Shown: positions 25,635-36,234 of the stretch, piece after piece | Layout: each line of letters begins with the position of its first letter | How positions within the stretch are numbered: the stretch's first letter is position 1 | NCBI GenBank assembly: GCA_025738555.1 | Contig: JAOVFP010000003.1 | Coordinates: 4,464,001-4,528,000, forward strand | Direction of reading: 5' to 3' | DNA length: 64,000 nt | Origin: Cyathus striatus | Taxonomy: Eukaryota > Basidiomycota > Agaricomycetes > Agaricales > Nidulariaceae | Translations under genes and position numbers: made by a program | Notes under the pieces: generated by a model | Seen by the model: the letters and a program-made list of their open reading frames with translations, nothing else | Database searches by the model: none | Told to the model about the DNA's origin: nothing

Positions 25635-27810
25635 ATGCCTCCCAGAGCTCTCAGATCTGCAACAGCTGCTGCTGCTGCTGCTCCTGCCACTTCTACCAGG
25701 TCTAAGACCAACTCTGGCACTTCTGAAACAGCCAGGCCTCAAGCTGCTATTTCCAGATCTAAGAGAGGTGCAAGTAAGTCAGGAGAAGTTAGTAAAGGTG
25801 GGAGAAAGGGCAGAGGGAGAAGAAAGGTTGTGAGTGAGGAGGAGGAGGAAGAGGAGGAGGAGGAGGAGGAGGAAGAGGAGGAAGAGGGGGAGGAAGAGGA
25901 GGAAGATGTGGTTGTGATAGCTGGGAGAGAAGTAGACATTGAAACTGAACAACAGGGGGAGGAACAAGTGAAGGAGGTGAGTTCTAAGATGAAAAAAGTG
26001 GTGATCAGAAAGAAAAATAAGTAAGTAAAAATATCTATATAATTTCAGTGATCTTATACACTTATAGAATTACCTCTGTTCAACGTCTTGAAGAAGACCA
26101 GCGCAATGAGGCTGCTGGACCACCAAGAAAACTAACCAAGTACATTTTATTTATTTATCTATATGTATTTCTAACATTTTATTTGACTTTCAGTGCAGAA
26201 AGAATTCTAGAACATAGCAACATTTCAGTTGCTCCTCCACCCCACTACCGTGAGCACTCAGGAACAGTGACACCAGCAACTTTGGTTCACAGATCTATTC
26301 CTCAAGACTCATTTAATACTCTGTCCAGAAATATGGACAATTTGTTTAATGACAATGAGAGCTCAGCTGTATTTTCACAATCAAAATATCCTCTTCAAAT
26401 TCAAGAAGAAGAGATGGACTTTGAGCATTATGATCTAGTGGAAACTACTCCTCGTAAACTTGCTGATAAGAGGGGAAGATCTGAGTCCCCTGATTCTCCT
26501 ACAATGAGTTCTTCATCAAAGGTTAGCAGAAGGTCACTTTCACACCATTCTGCATCCAGTCAATCTACTTCAAGTCATTCTGCATCCAGAACTTCATCCA
26601 GAAGTTCTATTTCAGAATCTGATAAACTTGTCCAAAATGAATTGCTCTATGATCCAATGCAATTTGAAAATTTTATGAGACAATTTGAGTATATTTCTGA
26701 AGAAGATAATATATCTTTGGATCTTCAAGGTGCCTCAAAGATTACTGGTGGACACAGTCGCCAGAATGCAATTGGAAATAACTATAATATTGGAGATAGT
26801 GATACAACATCAGAGATTGCATCTAATGCAATTTTATCCACTGGAACACTATATATTTACAATGATTTCTCAGCTTCTGATCCAATATTTTCATTTCAAA
26901 AAATTGAAATTCAAGTTCTTCTATCTAAGATTTTGAAATATATTGGGCAGAAGTATAAGTTGATTGAAGCATCCAATCCATATGTATTTTTATGGGAAAG
27001 TGAAGGATGGAATTTTACTGGTCAATATTCAGAGTTATTAAGTGATACAAACCAGCAAGTAGAATGGAACTTAGACATAAATAAAAATACATATTGCAAG
27101 ATTTTACTTGTAAGTTACAATTCATTTCAGAACTAGTATATAACTTAACTGGAATTTAGGATGGTTTTGGTACAACAAAAACATCAAATATATCTAGTGT
27201 TCCATCAGATTCCAATGTGGATACTTCAACACCTTCCACCTCTAAGTTAAGGGAAACAAGCTCAGATCAGCAAAAGTTAATTGATCTATTTAAGATTCCC
27301 AGTGCTTTACATGACTATGGTATTGTGAATATACGTTTGAACTATGCCAAATGGTTATTCATTGAAAATATTATTAAGCAACTTCCATCATTAGTTTCTG
27401 GTGGAAAATGGAAAGGAAAATTGCCTGGTATATATATCATTGCACCAATATTTATGTCAGTACCAGCATACTACAGATGGAAGGGTGTATTTGTGAGACT
27501 TCATCTTTATCCTCAAATGGAGCTTTGGCTTCAGGGAAAAGAAGGCATTTCTGATTATGAGGTTTGGAGAGGAAAGTCACAAACTCAAGACATGTTAAAG
27601 GCAATTCTTAATAAGATTGAGAAACAGCAGAAGGCTGCTAAGAAAGATGCAGAAGAGGATTCAGAAGATGAGGAGATTTCTGACAATTTGAAAAGCAAAG
27701 ACAAGGGGAAGGGAAAGGGAAAAGAAAGAGCAAGAGAACAAACTAAAGGAAAAGAGAAGGAGAAAGAGAAACGGAAGGATGGAAAGAGAAAGAAGAACAG
27801 AGATCTGTAA
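25635..27810 (+). CDS. KDZ-linked nuclear-type charged protein, 674 aa, function unknown
   Basis: Four exons (25635-26020, 26068-26139, 26194-27109, 27160-27810) sum to 2025 nt and stay in frame without internal stops. The N-terminus is alanine/serine-rich with a basic patch GRKGRGRRK (AT-hook-like), followed by a run of about 30 mostly glutamate residues. The centre is serine-rich (SRRSLSHHSASSQSTSSHSA). The C-terminal half has a folded-looking segment (about residues 470-590) with RLNYAKWLFIENIIKQLPS and SVPAYYRWKGVFVRLHLYPQ, then a long lysine/glutamate tail (KGKGKGKER). I recognise no family. It sits between the transposase and the CxC5/6 gene on the same strand, so a role as DNA- or chromatin-binding accessory protein is plausible but inferred. 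Unlike the transposase, it lacks TGA breaks. Confidence 0.75.
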
Positions 27811-27869
27811 GATTTTCATTTAACTTTCTTTTTGTTTACATTTAGTATCAATATTTTATCTATTATGTG

Positions 27870-28160
27870 TATACATACTTTCAACAAGTATGTAGCACTT
27901 GTACAATATTTCTTTTTCAACTTAGGTCCTACTTTCAACAGTATGGACTGTAAGTTCTGTATTAATTGCTATTTATCTTACATTCTTTCAACAAGTATGC
28001 AAGATATGTACTATATTTTACTTCAACAGTATGGACTTCAATTTTTTCATTATATACTTGTTTTACTTTCATTACTATTTATCTCAATGTTGTATTTTCA
28101 ACAAGTACAACATAGAGCAATTTGTACTTTGATTTAGTCATACTTTCAACAAGTATTCAA
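27870..28160. repeat. Intergenic repeats of CTTTCAACAAGTAT
   Basis: TACTTTCAACAAGTAT or TTCAACAGTATGGAC words recur about six to seven times at 40-50 bp spacing between two KDZ-module genes. ATACTT...AAGTAT forms an imperfect palindrome. A regulatory or transposase-binding role is possible; this is only inference. Confidence 0.55.
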
Positions 28161-28351
28161 TATGTACATTATAAAATTGAACAGTTTTTCCTTGTACTAT
28201 AATTCAAATACATATTTCTTGATGTGTTTGTTTAATTCTGCAAGAATAATAAGCTAACTTAAAATTCTTTAGTTTCTGGCACTCTTTTATTTGGCTTTTC
28301 ACATTTTATGCCCTTATATCATGCATTCCAAAAGCATGGGCATCTTCTCCA

Positions 28352-30743
28352 GTGCAAGATCCATTTCCAGAAATAAAATTTTCAGATTTTTCCGAATTTA
28401 TTACCAGCAACTTCCATACAGACATTACACTAGCAGTGGTACTCAAACTGTTATTCACATTAATAAATAACACAGATCTATTGAATCTCCATGGATGTCA
28501 AAAACAAGCATATAAGAAACCTACAACAAGTTGGATTAATGCTCTTATTAGAGTTCTACAAAGAGATATAAATGATAAGATTAATTATCTATTTACTGAA
28601 GATGAATCTGCTGCTGCTGAGAATTTAACCAATATACAGAAAATAAATTCATTGGGCTCAAAACTTGATTCATTTGCAGCAATTTTAGCACTAGATCCAA
28701 TTATAAAAGGTCATTCTTTAAATGCTGTAAGAACTATAGAAATTGAACCAGTCTTTACTATTTGTCCAAGCCGTTATACTTGCTCAACACCATCATGTGA
28801 TGGGGCACCACTTTACCAAGAAGTCCGCAAACGAGATGTTTCATGTGTAACACTTATAAAAGGAATGCATCCTTACAGTAGTGCCTATGTTCTGAAAGGG
28901 AAATGCAAGCATTGTAATGCATTTTACTATGCAGATCATAAAAGTGTAAAACATACAAATGGCACACGGATTAAAGGATTAAAGAACTCTGCAAAATATG
29001 TAAAGCTTGGACAGCAAGTCTGGGCAGACAGATGCTATACAAATGCAGTTCTTCAAGGAATTTATCATTTTCATGCATCTACAGCTGCATTTGCAGAATT
29101 TTGGAATGAATGCTTTAGAGAATCAGCATTTAAACTGTCTCATAGACAAACTTGGCAGGCATTTATTTCTGAAAGTGTAAGACAGGTAGCAACATATAAT
29201 GATAAAACACTTGTTATAACATCTGATGAGCGTGACATACAAGAGTTAACTAGAAAAGCATTTGAAATACTTGGACAGGAAGGAATTATTGCATGTGCTA
29301 AAGATCATTCATGTAGTGAATGTACACATGACTATAAAAGTACTCCAGACAGAATAACTGATGATACTCCAGCTGCAGTAGCTGGAATTGATGAAAATCA
29401 AACAGTTCCAATTTTACAGGGTGAAGATGCTGAACAATCAATGAGAGAGGAAATTGAAGCTAGAGCACTTTCTCGGCAACAAATTCAACAAACCAATTGT
29501 ACAACCAATGATATGGATATTGACAATGAACTGTCTAGTGAATCATCCAATGAATCATCCAATAATGTACCAAACACAAGTCAATCAAATCAAGCTGAGA
29601 AACCAATAGTAAACATGGTTGTTATGGATGGGATAATTATGGGTCCAAGACATTGTGCATATGAGAACTGTGATAATAGTTTAGAAAATGAAAGAACAGG
29701 TGTATTCTGTATATATCATCAAGCTATGCGTGGTCACATATGTCATATAAAATCATGTAACAACCTCAAAGAACAAAACTCTAAAACATGTATTAATCAT
29801 CAGTCACAATGGCGCAACCATCTTGTAAGATTTGGTCGGCAAACACTTTTAGGAATAAGAAGACTTATTCGAAGAAGTGAAGAGGAACGAGTAGATTGGC
29901 TTCCTCGTATAAACCGGCAAGTGATGCCCCATGATGATGCTCCTGCACCACATGAGGAGCGAAATCATTACTTTACTGCTCCTCGATTTTACTGTGTTGA
30001 GACATTATGTGCACCATGTGGAGCAGTTATTGCATGGACCAAGTTTACAAAATCTGAAGGACCTGGAAATATTATGAGATTTTTAGATCATGTCTATCCA
30101 ACTCTTGAATCTCGTCCAAGCTATGTCTGTATTGACAAAGCATGTGTAGTGCTAAAAAATGCTGTGTTAAATGGTGCATGGAGAATTTGGAGTCTAACAA
30201 CCAGATTTATTGTTGATTCATATCATTATGTTAACCATAGAACAACTGATTATACATGTCGTAAATGGTGCAACCCAGCACCTTTAAATGGATCTGCACC
30301 CAACTTGGTTGTAGTGGAAAATGATATTCATGGAAGACCACATTATAAAAGAGCCTTCAATACTCAGGTAAAAAGAATTTCATATTAGTATATGTATAAC
30401 TTTATTTAATACTTCCATACAGGCTTGTGAGCAATTAAATGCATGGCTTGGAGGGTTTCAGAACATGCTTAACAGAATGACTGTTATTAACTTCAACTGG
30501 ACCATACATGCACTTCTATTTATTCATACACAAAAGGTTATTAAGAAGCAACTTGAAAGAAACAATAGTACTCAAGATGATGAAGATATTATAGAAGATG
30601 ATTCTGATAATTCTGATGTAGAAGAGGAAGAGGAAGCAGAAGAGGAAGCAGAAGATATATATGACAGAGAAGAAGCAGCAGATGAATATGACAGAGAAGA
30701 AGATGAAGGAATAGCAGATTATGGATTGGATATTGATGTCTAA
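28352..30743 (+). CDS. CxC5/CxC6-like KDZ-associated protein (RNase-H-fold)
   Basis: Two visible exons (28352-30367 and 30423-30743) with an intron of about 55 bp. The first begins after a likely acceptor (TTCTCCAG), so a short upstream exon carrying the ATG is probably missing from my model. Cysteine clusters: CSTPSCDGAPLYQEV with KGKCKHCNAFYY (CxC5-like) and CAYENCDN with FCIYHQAMRGHICHIKSCNN (CxC6-like). The C-terminal part resembles a DDE/RNase H core: SYVCIDKACVVLKN, RFIVDSYHYVNHR, then RAFNTQACEQLNAWLGGFQ. It ends in an acidic tail. Such proteins accompany KDZ transposons in mushroom genomes (memory); the frame has no premature stop here. Likely a partner of, or second, transposase. Confidence 0.75.
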
Positions 30744-31084
30744 GTACTTTGTATTTTTTGATTTTTGTATTTCAGCCCCTTCAGTTATGTTCTCCCACCT
30801 CTATGTAGTTCTTTCCTTCTATTACTTCATTTCCACCTTTGATATGACTCACTTCCCTCACTTCCCATCTTTAAACACAAACTTTATCTGCTCCACTGAC
30901 TTGTTATGTCAAGAGCATGAACATATTTACATTTGTTGTTTTGTTTTAAATTTTTATTGCACCTCTGATGGGTTATATCAAGTGCATGGACTTATATCAC
31001 AACTATATAGCTGAATGTGATAACTATTTGTTGTACTGTAGTGATAAGTTATAAGATCACTTTAGAAACCCTCCAACAAGATGT

Positions 31085-31590
31085 ATATATTTCACAATTG
31101 ATAATACAGTGAGAGTCCAGTGAGAGTACAGTGAGAGTACAGTGAGAGTACAGTGAGATTACAGTAAGAATATACATATTTGAGGTTGGAAAGCATTTAG
31201 AAACTGAAAGTACAGTGAGAGTACAGTGAGAGTACAGTGAGATTACAGTAAGAATATGCATATTTGAGGTTGGAAAGCATTTAGAAACTGAAAGTACAGT
31301 GAGAGTACAGTGAGAATACAGTGAGAGTCCAGTGAGAGTCCAGTGAGAGTCCAGTGAGATTATCCAAATTTGAGGCTGACAACAGTTTTAAAAGTGAGAG
31401 TACAGTGAGAGTACAGTGAGAATACAGTGAGAGTAGTCTCACTGAGACTACTGATAGTGTAGTGAGACTCTCACTAAAATCTCGATAGTCCAGTGAGACT
31501 CTCACTGGATTCTCGATAATCTAGTGAGAGTCCAGTGAGAGTCTCGATAGTCTGGTGAGAGTCCAGTGAGAGTCCAGTGATAACTGTGGG
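31085..31590. repeat. 11-bp satellite (CAGTGAGAGTA) with about 88-bp higher-order repeat
   Basis: Perfect or near-perfect 11-bp units CAGTGAGAGTA/C in runs of three to five, separated by a longer repeated segment (AAGAATATACATATTTGAGG...GGAAAGCATTTAGAAACTG) at about 31160 and 31248. Towards 31440-31590 the motif also appears inverted (CTCACTGAGAC), so hairpins are possible. Confidence 0.85.
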
Positions 31591-31837
31591 AGAGTGCAAC
31601 ATACTGGATTGGTGGATACCTGCTTTCCAAAAACAGAAATACACTCCTGATTGGATTGCAAAATATATTCAGCCAATTACTATTAACCCTTCAGACAAGT
31701 CTGATTGGGAGGATTTTGAGGATGATTTTATGAATGAGGAAGACAATGATGAATATGCTATGGATGATGAGAATGATGGGGAATATATGGATAATCTCAT
31801 GGAAATATTAGAAGTAGAGGATGAAAATAACAACTAG
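31577..31837 (+). CDS. Small acidic ORF, 86 aa
   Basis: Unrecognised. It has LDWWIPAFQKQKYTPDWIAKY followed by a very acidic C-terminus (DWEDFEDDFMNEEDND). The acidic tail resembles those of the neighbouring KDZ-module proteins, so it could be a displaced 3' exon. The start overlaps the satellite and is doubtful. Confidence 0.35.
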   Translation: MITVGECNILDWWIPAFQKQKYTPDWIAKYIQPITINPSDKSDWEDFEDDFMNEEDNDEYAMDDENDGEYMDNLMEILEVEDENNN

Positions 31838-32459
31838 CATACTATATTAATATACATGTATATTGTTATGCTTTTTCCTTTCTTACCCTGCCAGACCCCT
31901 TTCTTTTCATGTGACTCATTCTATTTATACTTATGCCACTTACTCATGCACTTCTATTTATAATTTTTCTACTTACTCATCTGTTTCACCTTCATCATCC
32001 CTGACCCCTGACCCCTTGCTCCCCTGGTTTGTCATACTATGAGCACAGACTTTATTACTCATACCTGTTTCATTCCTGATGAAAAATGTTTCACCTTTAC
32101 GATATCTGATGACTGCACCTCTGGTTTGTCATACCAAGTGCATGGACCATTTCCTTACTATATGAGGTAGCCTTGCATTAGGTGCACAGACCAAGCATCT
32201 ATTGTAAAAATAGCTCATGTATTCTGATCAAGCTTCCTCAGCTTGATCTTAGTTTAGCTATCATTCAATATAGCTGGTACCCCTCTTCTATATCACATTA
32301 GAACCCATTAGTGTGTACAACAAGTACAACTGTTAAGACTTTGACTTCATCATACAACTTACATGTGTAGTGACAAGTCACATGATTAACTCATCATGTT
32401 ATCAAGATATCACAAGACCTGCTCAGATTGTAACATATATACACTAGGTACACAGTAAT
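31838..32459. other. Intergenic inside KDZ element
   Basis: AT-rich, with scattered CTCATGCACTTCTATT-type words. No gene or clear repeat. Confidence 0.4.
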
Positions 32460-33259
32460 ATACAATGTCTTAGTGTTACTATGATCACAATGAGTGCCAA
32501 TGATCATTGATTATTATTTTCAAAATGATCACATTTGAGTGCCCCCATATTATACTAATATTATACTATAGTAATAACTAACTATAAACAAATGAGTGCC
32601 AATGATCACTGCCTATTAATCTCCAAATGATCACATTTGAGCGCCCCTATATCATACTAATATTATATTGTGGTAATCATTAACTATAAATAAATGAGTG
32701 TCAATGATCACTGCCTGCTAACCTTCAAATGATCACATTTGAGTGCCCCCATATTATACTAATATTATACTATAGTAATTACTAACTATTAGCAAATGAG
32801 TGCCAATGATCACTGCCTATTAATTTCTAAATGATCACATTTGAGTGCCCCAATACTATACTAATATTATACTGTATTAATCACTAACAATAAACAAATG
32901 AGTGCCAATGATCACTGCCTATTAATCTCCAAATGATCACATTTGAGTGCCCCTATATCATACTAATATTATACCCTAGTAATCACTAATAATAAACAAA
33001 TGAGTGCCAATGATCACTGCCTATTAATCTCCAAATGATCACATTTGAGTGCCCCAATAATATACCAGTATTATACTGTATTAATCACTAACAATAAACA
33101 AATGAGTGCCAATGATCACTGCCTAATATTCACCAATACACACTACTTAGTATTCACCCAATATGCCTTATAAAAATGGCACTCAATTTTGCCTGGATTA
33201 TATGATTGCTGGCACTCATATTTTCAGGCTAATTGGTGAATAAATTGGCTGACACCACT
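32460..33259. repeat. Right TIR with subterminal 102-bp tandem array
   Basis: Reverse complement of the left array. GATCACTG occurs at 32604, 32706, 32808, 32910, 33012 and 33114, an exact 102-bp period. The outermost 130 bp is nearly identical to the left terminus after reverse complementing. Confidence 0.9.
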
Positions 33260-33267
33260 TGTATAGG
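33260..33267. repeat. Right target-site duplication of KDZ element (TGTATAGG)
   Basis: Exact 8-bp match to 7150-7157 immediately outside the inverted repeats. Confidence 0.8.
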
Positions 33268-35128
33268 AGCAACAGTGGGGAGGTTAGACTTTTGATTTGA
33301 TTTGGATTAAATGCACAAGTAACTTGAATTTGAAGAAAGCTAACTTTGTGTGAAGTTTGACTTGCCAGATAATTATGGCCATTCATCAGCCCCAGTCATT
33401 GACCACTCATATTAGATTCTGTGCATTTGGGAAAATGCGGTGATGATGGAGGGAAATTGGAATATATGCAAGCACATTTGTGGTTTTTGAGGTGAAATTA
33501 GACCATCAACAAGCTTCAAGCTTGCTTTGCAGAACCTTGACTGGCACTCATGCACTGATCGCATATTTGGATCAGGGCTCTTGTTGGTGGTCAAGGCCCC
33601 TCCTTTAGTGAGTTATGAGTCAAGCAGTGCCACAGGAAGGGGATGGGAGTGAATGAACCAGACTCCACTGATATCGGAGTCCCTCCTTCAAGTTCCACTA
33701 GCTAGACATGGTTGAAGCTTGAATGTAGTGAGGTAGTGAGGAGTAGCAGTTAGTCCTGCTGGTCCACCATCAATGATTAAGACTCATGTGTTCGGGATAT
33801 TGGTAGCCTAGGTTTGGTTGGACAGTTGGGGCTCAAGACATAGGTGAGAGGCCAGGGCTGAGGGGATGAGTTGGGTGTTGACTCTGTTATCAATGAGTAA
33901 GTAATAAGTCCTTAGTGAACTCGAAATGGCTACTTTTTGTTTCTTCATGACATGGTAAGTAATGGATCTGGGTGGTCAAGGTACATCAGTAAAAAAGCGC
34001 ATGGCGTACATTGGATTGTTAGCAAGGGAAAGTGCCAGAAGTGTTTTATTAGTAATACATTCCCATAAAATAACTATGAGCCAATAGAAAGCAAATAAAA
34101 TAATTCCACTGCAATCCAAGGCATTATAATTATTTTGCTGAAATACAATGTACATAGAATATTTCCTGCCCTTTTCAATGACATTTTATATACATTATAA
34201 TGATCCTGAAATTCCTTCTCATGCACTCAACATAATACAAGTTCAACCTAAGATTTCTTACACATTACATCAGTAAATAACTATTTTATTGACATTTAAT
34301 AGACTTGAAGCAATTCTTTCATTCACATAATGAGCTTGAAATGTTAATGTATAGAGGCCCTTTTCATTTCCCCACAAACATATATAATTATAACCTGGGG
34401 GCATCTTCATGCATTTACACTCATGTAAAATAAAGCCTGTGCTGTCAAAGAAGGGAGACGAGACATAGAGGGGGACCAGAAGGAGGAGCCTGAGGTGATC
34501 TGCATGAGTCAATGCACATATTCATAAAAATGGCTTGTGATGTCAAAGAAATGAGGAAAGGAATAATACATACAACCTACAAGTGACAGTGCTGGTATAT
34601 AACTGCCTGTACTGTTCAAAATGTAACATATACAAGTGATTGGACCTGTGAAGGAGCTCAATTTGCACTTATCCATGATGTGTTGCAACAGGCCAGGACA
34701 GTTATTGAATATGTATATTCGAGGGGAAGGTTGAAATGAGTGAGAGGGGATGAGTGATTGAGCAGAGATACCAATGGAATACATGCAGACATATAACATG
34801 AAGGTAGTCTTCTCAAATAATCTGAATTTCTTAATGCATAGACTTTGCATGCTCTACAATGCATTCAGAATTTCAGATAAATTACTGAATAAATGAGTTG
34901 ATGACAATGAGAGCAGTGTAAAGATAAGATGCACTACTTACCAATATTTTTGAAGGAGCTTTTACTGGACCTGGGTCTGACTCAAAGGTTGGAGCAATGA
35001 ACTAGGGAGAAACAGCACCAGTGAGCCAAATAGTTTCATTTGGAAGAGGCCTCGATGAGGAAATGTACAAAGATCATTTCAAAACTGTGTTAGCAAACTT
35101 GTAAAGGGTGCATATGTACTGTATATCT
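33268..35128. other. No gene recognised
   Basis: Between the KDZ element and the next foldback. Overlapping short frames at 34270-34864 lack motifs. Nothing supportable. Confidence 0.4.
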
Positions 35129-36232
35129 CACTCCTCCATGAGATCAGGTGGACTCTGGGTAGAGTCCAGGACTCCAGGTGGACTTCAGGTGGACTCCAAG
35201 TGGACTCCAGGTAGAGTCTACCTGGACTCTACATGGACTCTACATGGACTCTACACAGACTCTACTGAACTCAAGTGCCTAAGCTGTACCTAGACTCTAT
35301 TGTCACAGTTGTAATGTGTTTCCCACAGTCATCATACTTGTCACACATGTGTGAAAGTGTGACATATTGGAAAAAGAATGGTGCTTGTCACAGTTGTAAT
35401 GTGTTTCCTACAGTCATCAAACTTGTCACACATGTGTGAAAGTGTGACATGTCAGAAAATGTTGGAAAAGTGTGACATATGTGACAACTGTGGGAAAAGT
35501 GTGACGTGTGTGACAATCGTGGGAAAAAGTGTGACATGTTTGGAAAAATGTCACATATTATAGCCATCATGCTCGCCACACTTTTTCCAACATGTTACGC
35601 TTTTTCCAAACATGTCATACTTTTCCCACACTTGTCACGCATGTCACACTTTTTCCCTGACATTTTCCAACATATCACACTTTTCCCACGATTGTCACAT
35701 GCGTCACACTTTTTCCCCTAACATTTCCCAACATGTCACACTTTTTCCCCACGGTTGTCACATATGTCACACTTTTCCAACATTTTCTGACATGTCACAC
35801 TTTCACACATGTGTAACAAGTTTGATGATTGTAGGAAACACATTACAACTGTGACAAGTACCACACTTTTTCCAACATGTCATGAATTTTCCCATATTTT
35901 TTAACATGTCACACTTTTCCCACATTTTTCAATATGTCACACTTTCACACATGTGTGACAAGTTTGATGACTGTGGGAAACACATTACAGCTGTGACAAT
36001 AGAGTCTAGGTACAGCTTAGGCACTTGAGTTCAGTAAAGTCCAGGTAGAGTCCAGGTAGAGTCCATGTAGAGTCCATGTAGAGTCTAGGTAGAGTCCAGT
36101 TGCTTGAGTCCATGTAGAGTCTATAATTTTCTCTATGTAAAGTCCAGGTGAAGTCCAAGTAGAGTCCAAGTGGAGTCCAGGTAGAGTCCAGGTGGAATCT
36201 ACATGGAGTCTACACGATTTCATGGAGGAGTG
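35129..36232. mobile_element. Foldback element with GTCACA core and 11-bp GGTAGAGTCCA arms
   Basis: The ends CACTCCTCCATG and CATGGAGGAGTG are perfect inverted copies. The arms are arrays of 11-bp AGGTAGAGTCC-type units (left 35150-35290, right 36005-36215). The core (35290-36000) is built of GTCACACTTTTCCCACA words in inverted order. No ORF. It abuts the Helitron frame, whose 5' part it may have displaced. I found no clear target duplication. Confidence 0.8.
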
Positions 36233-36234
36233 TA

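Larger units (their letters stand above)
7158..33259 (+). mobile_element. 26.1-kb KDZ-superfamily DNA transposon with TIRs and 8-bp TSD
   Basis: Left end 7158 onward and right end 33259 backward are inverted copies (shared core GTGTCAGCCAA, then TTATTCACCAATTAGCCTG). Similarity continues through arrays of 102-bp units for about 0.8 kb or more. The sequence TGTATAGG flanks the element on both sides (7150-7157 and 33260-33267), an 8-bp target duplication. Inside, on the plus strand, are a CxC2-KDZ transposase (19786-23446), an unrecognised charged protein (25635-27810) and a CxC5/CxC6-like protein (28352-30743); a decayed gene lies on the minus strand (12701-15383). MITEs and satellites are nested in it. 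In-frame stops in the transposase suggest it is no longer autonomous. KDZ (Kyakuja-Dileera-Zisupton) elements are known to be large in fungi; the exact limits here are my inference from TIR plus TSD. Confidence 0.85.

Noticed and set aside
25739..25967. Poly-serine and poly-leucine frames on the minus strand
   Set aside because: They are the antisense of the GAG/GAA run encoding poly-Glu in the plus-strand gene.
35129..36232. Interpretation of the large palindrome as an origin or centromere element
   Set aside because: The ends look like those of a mobile foldback and nothing else supports such a role.
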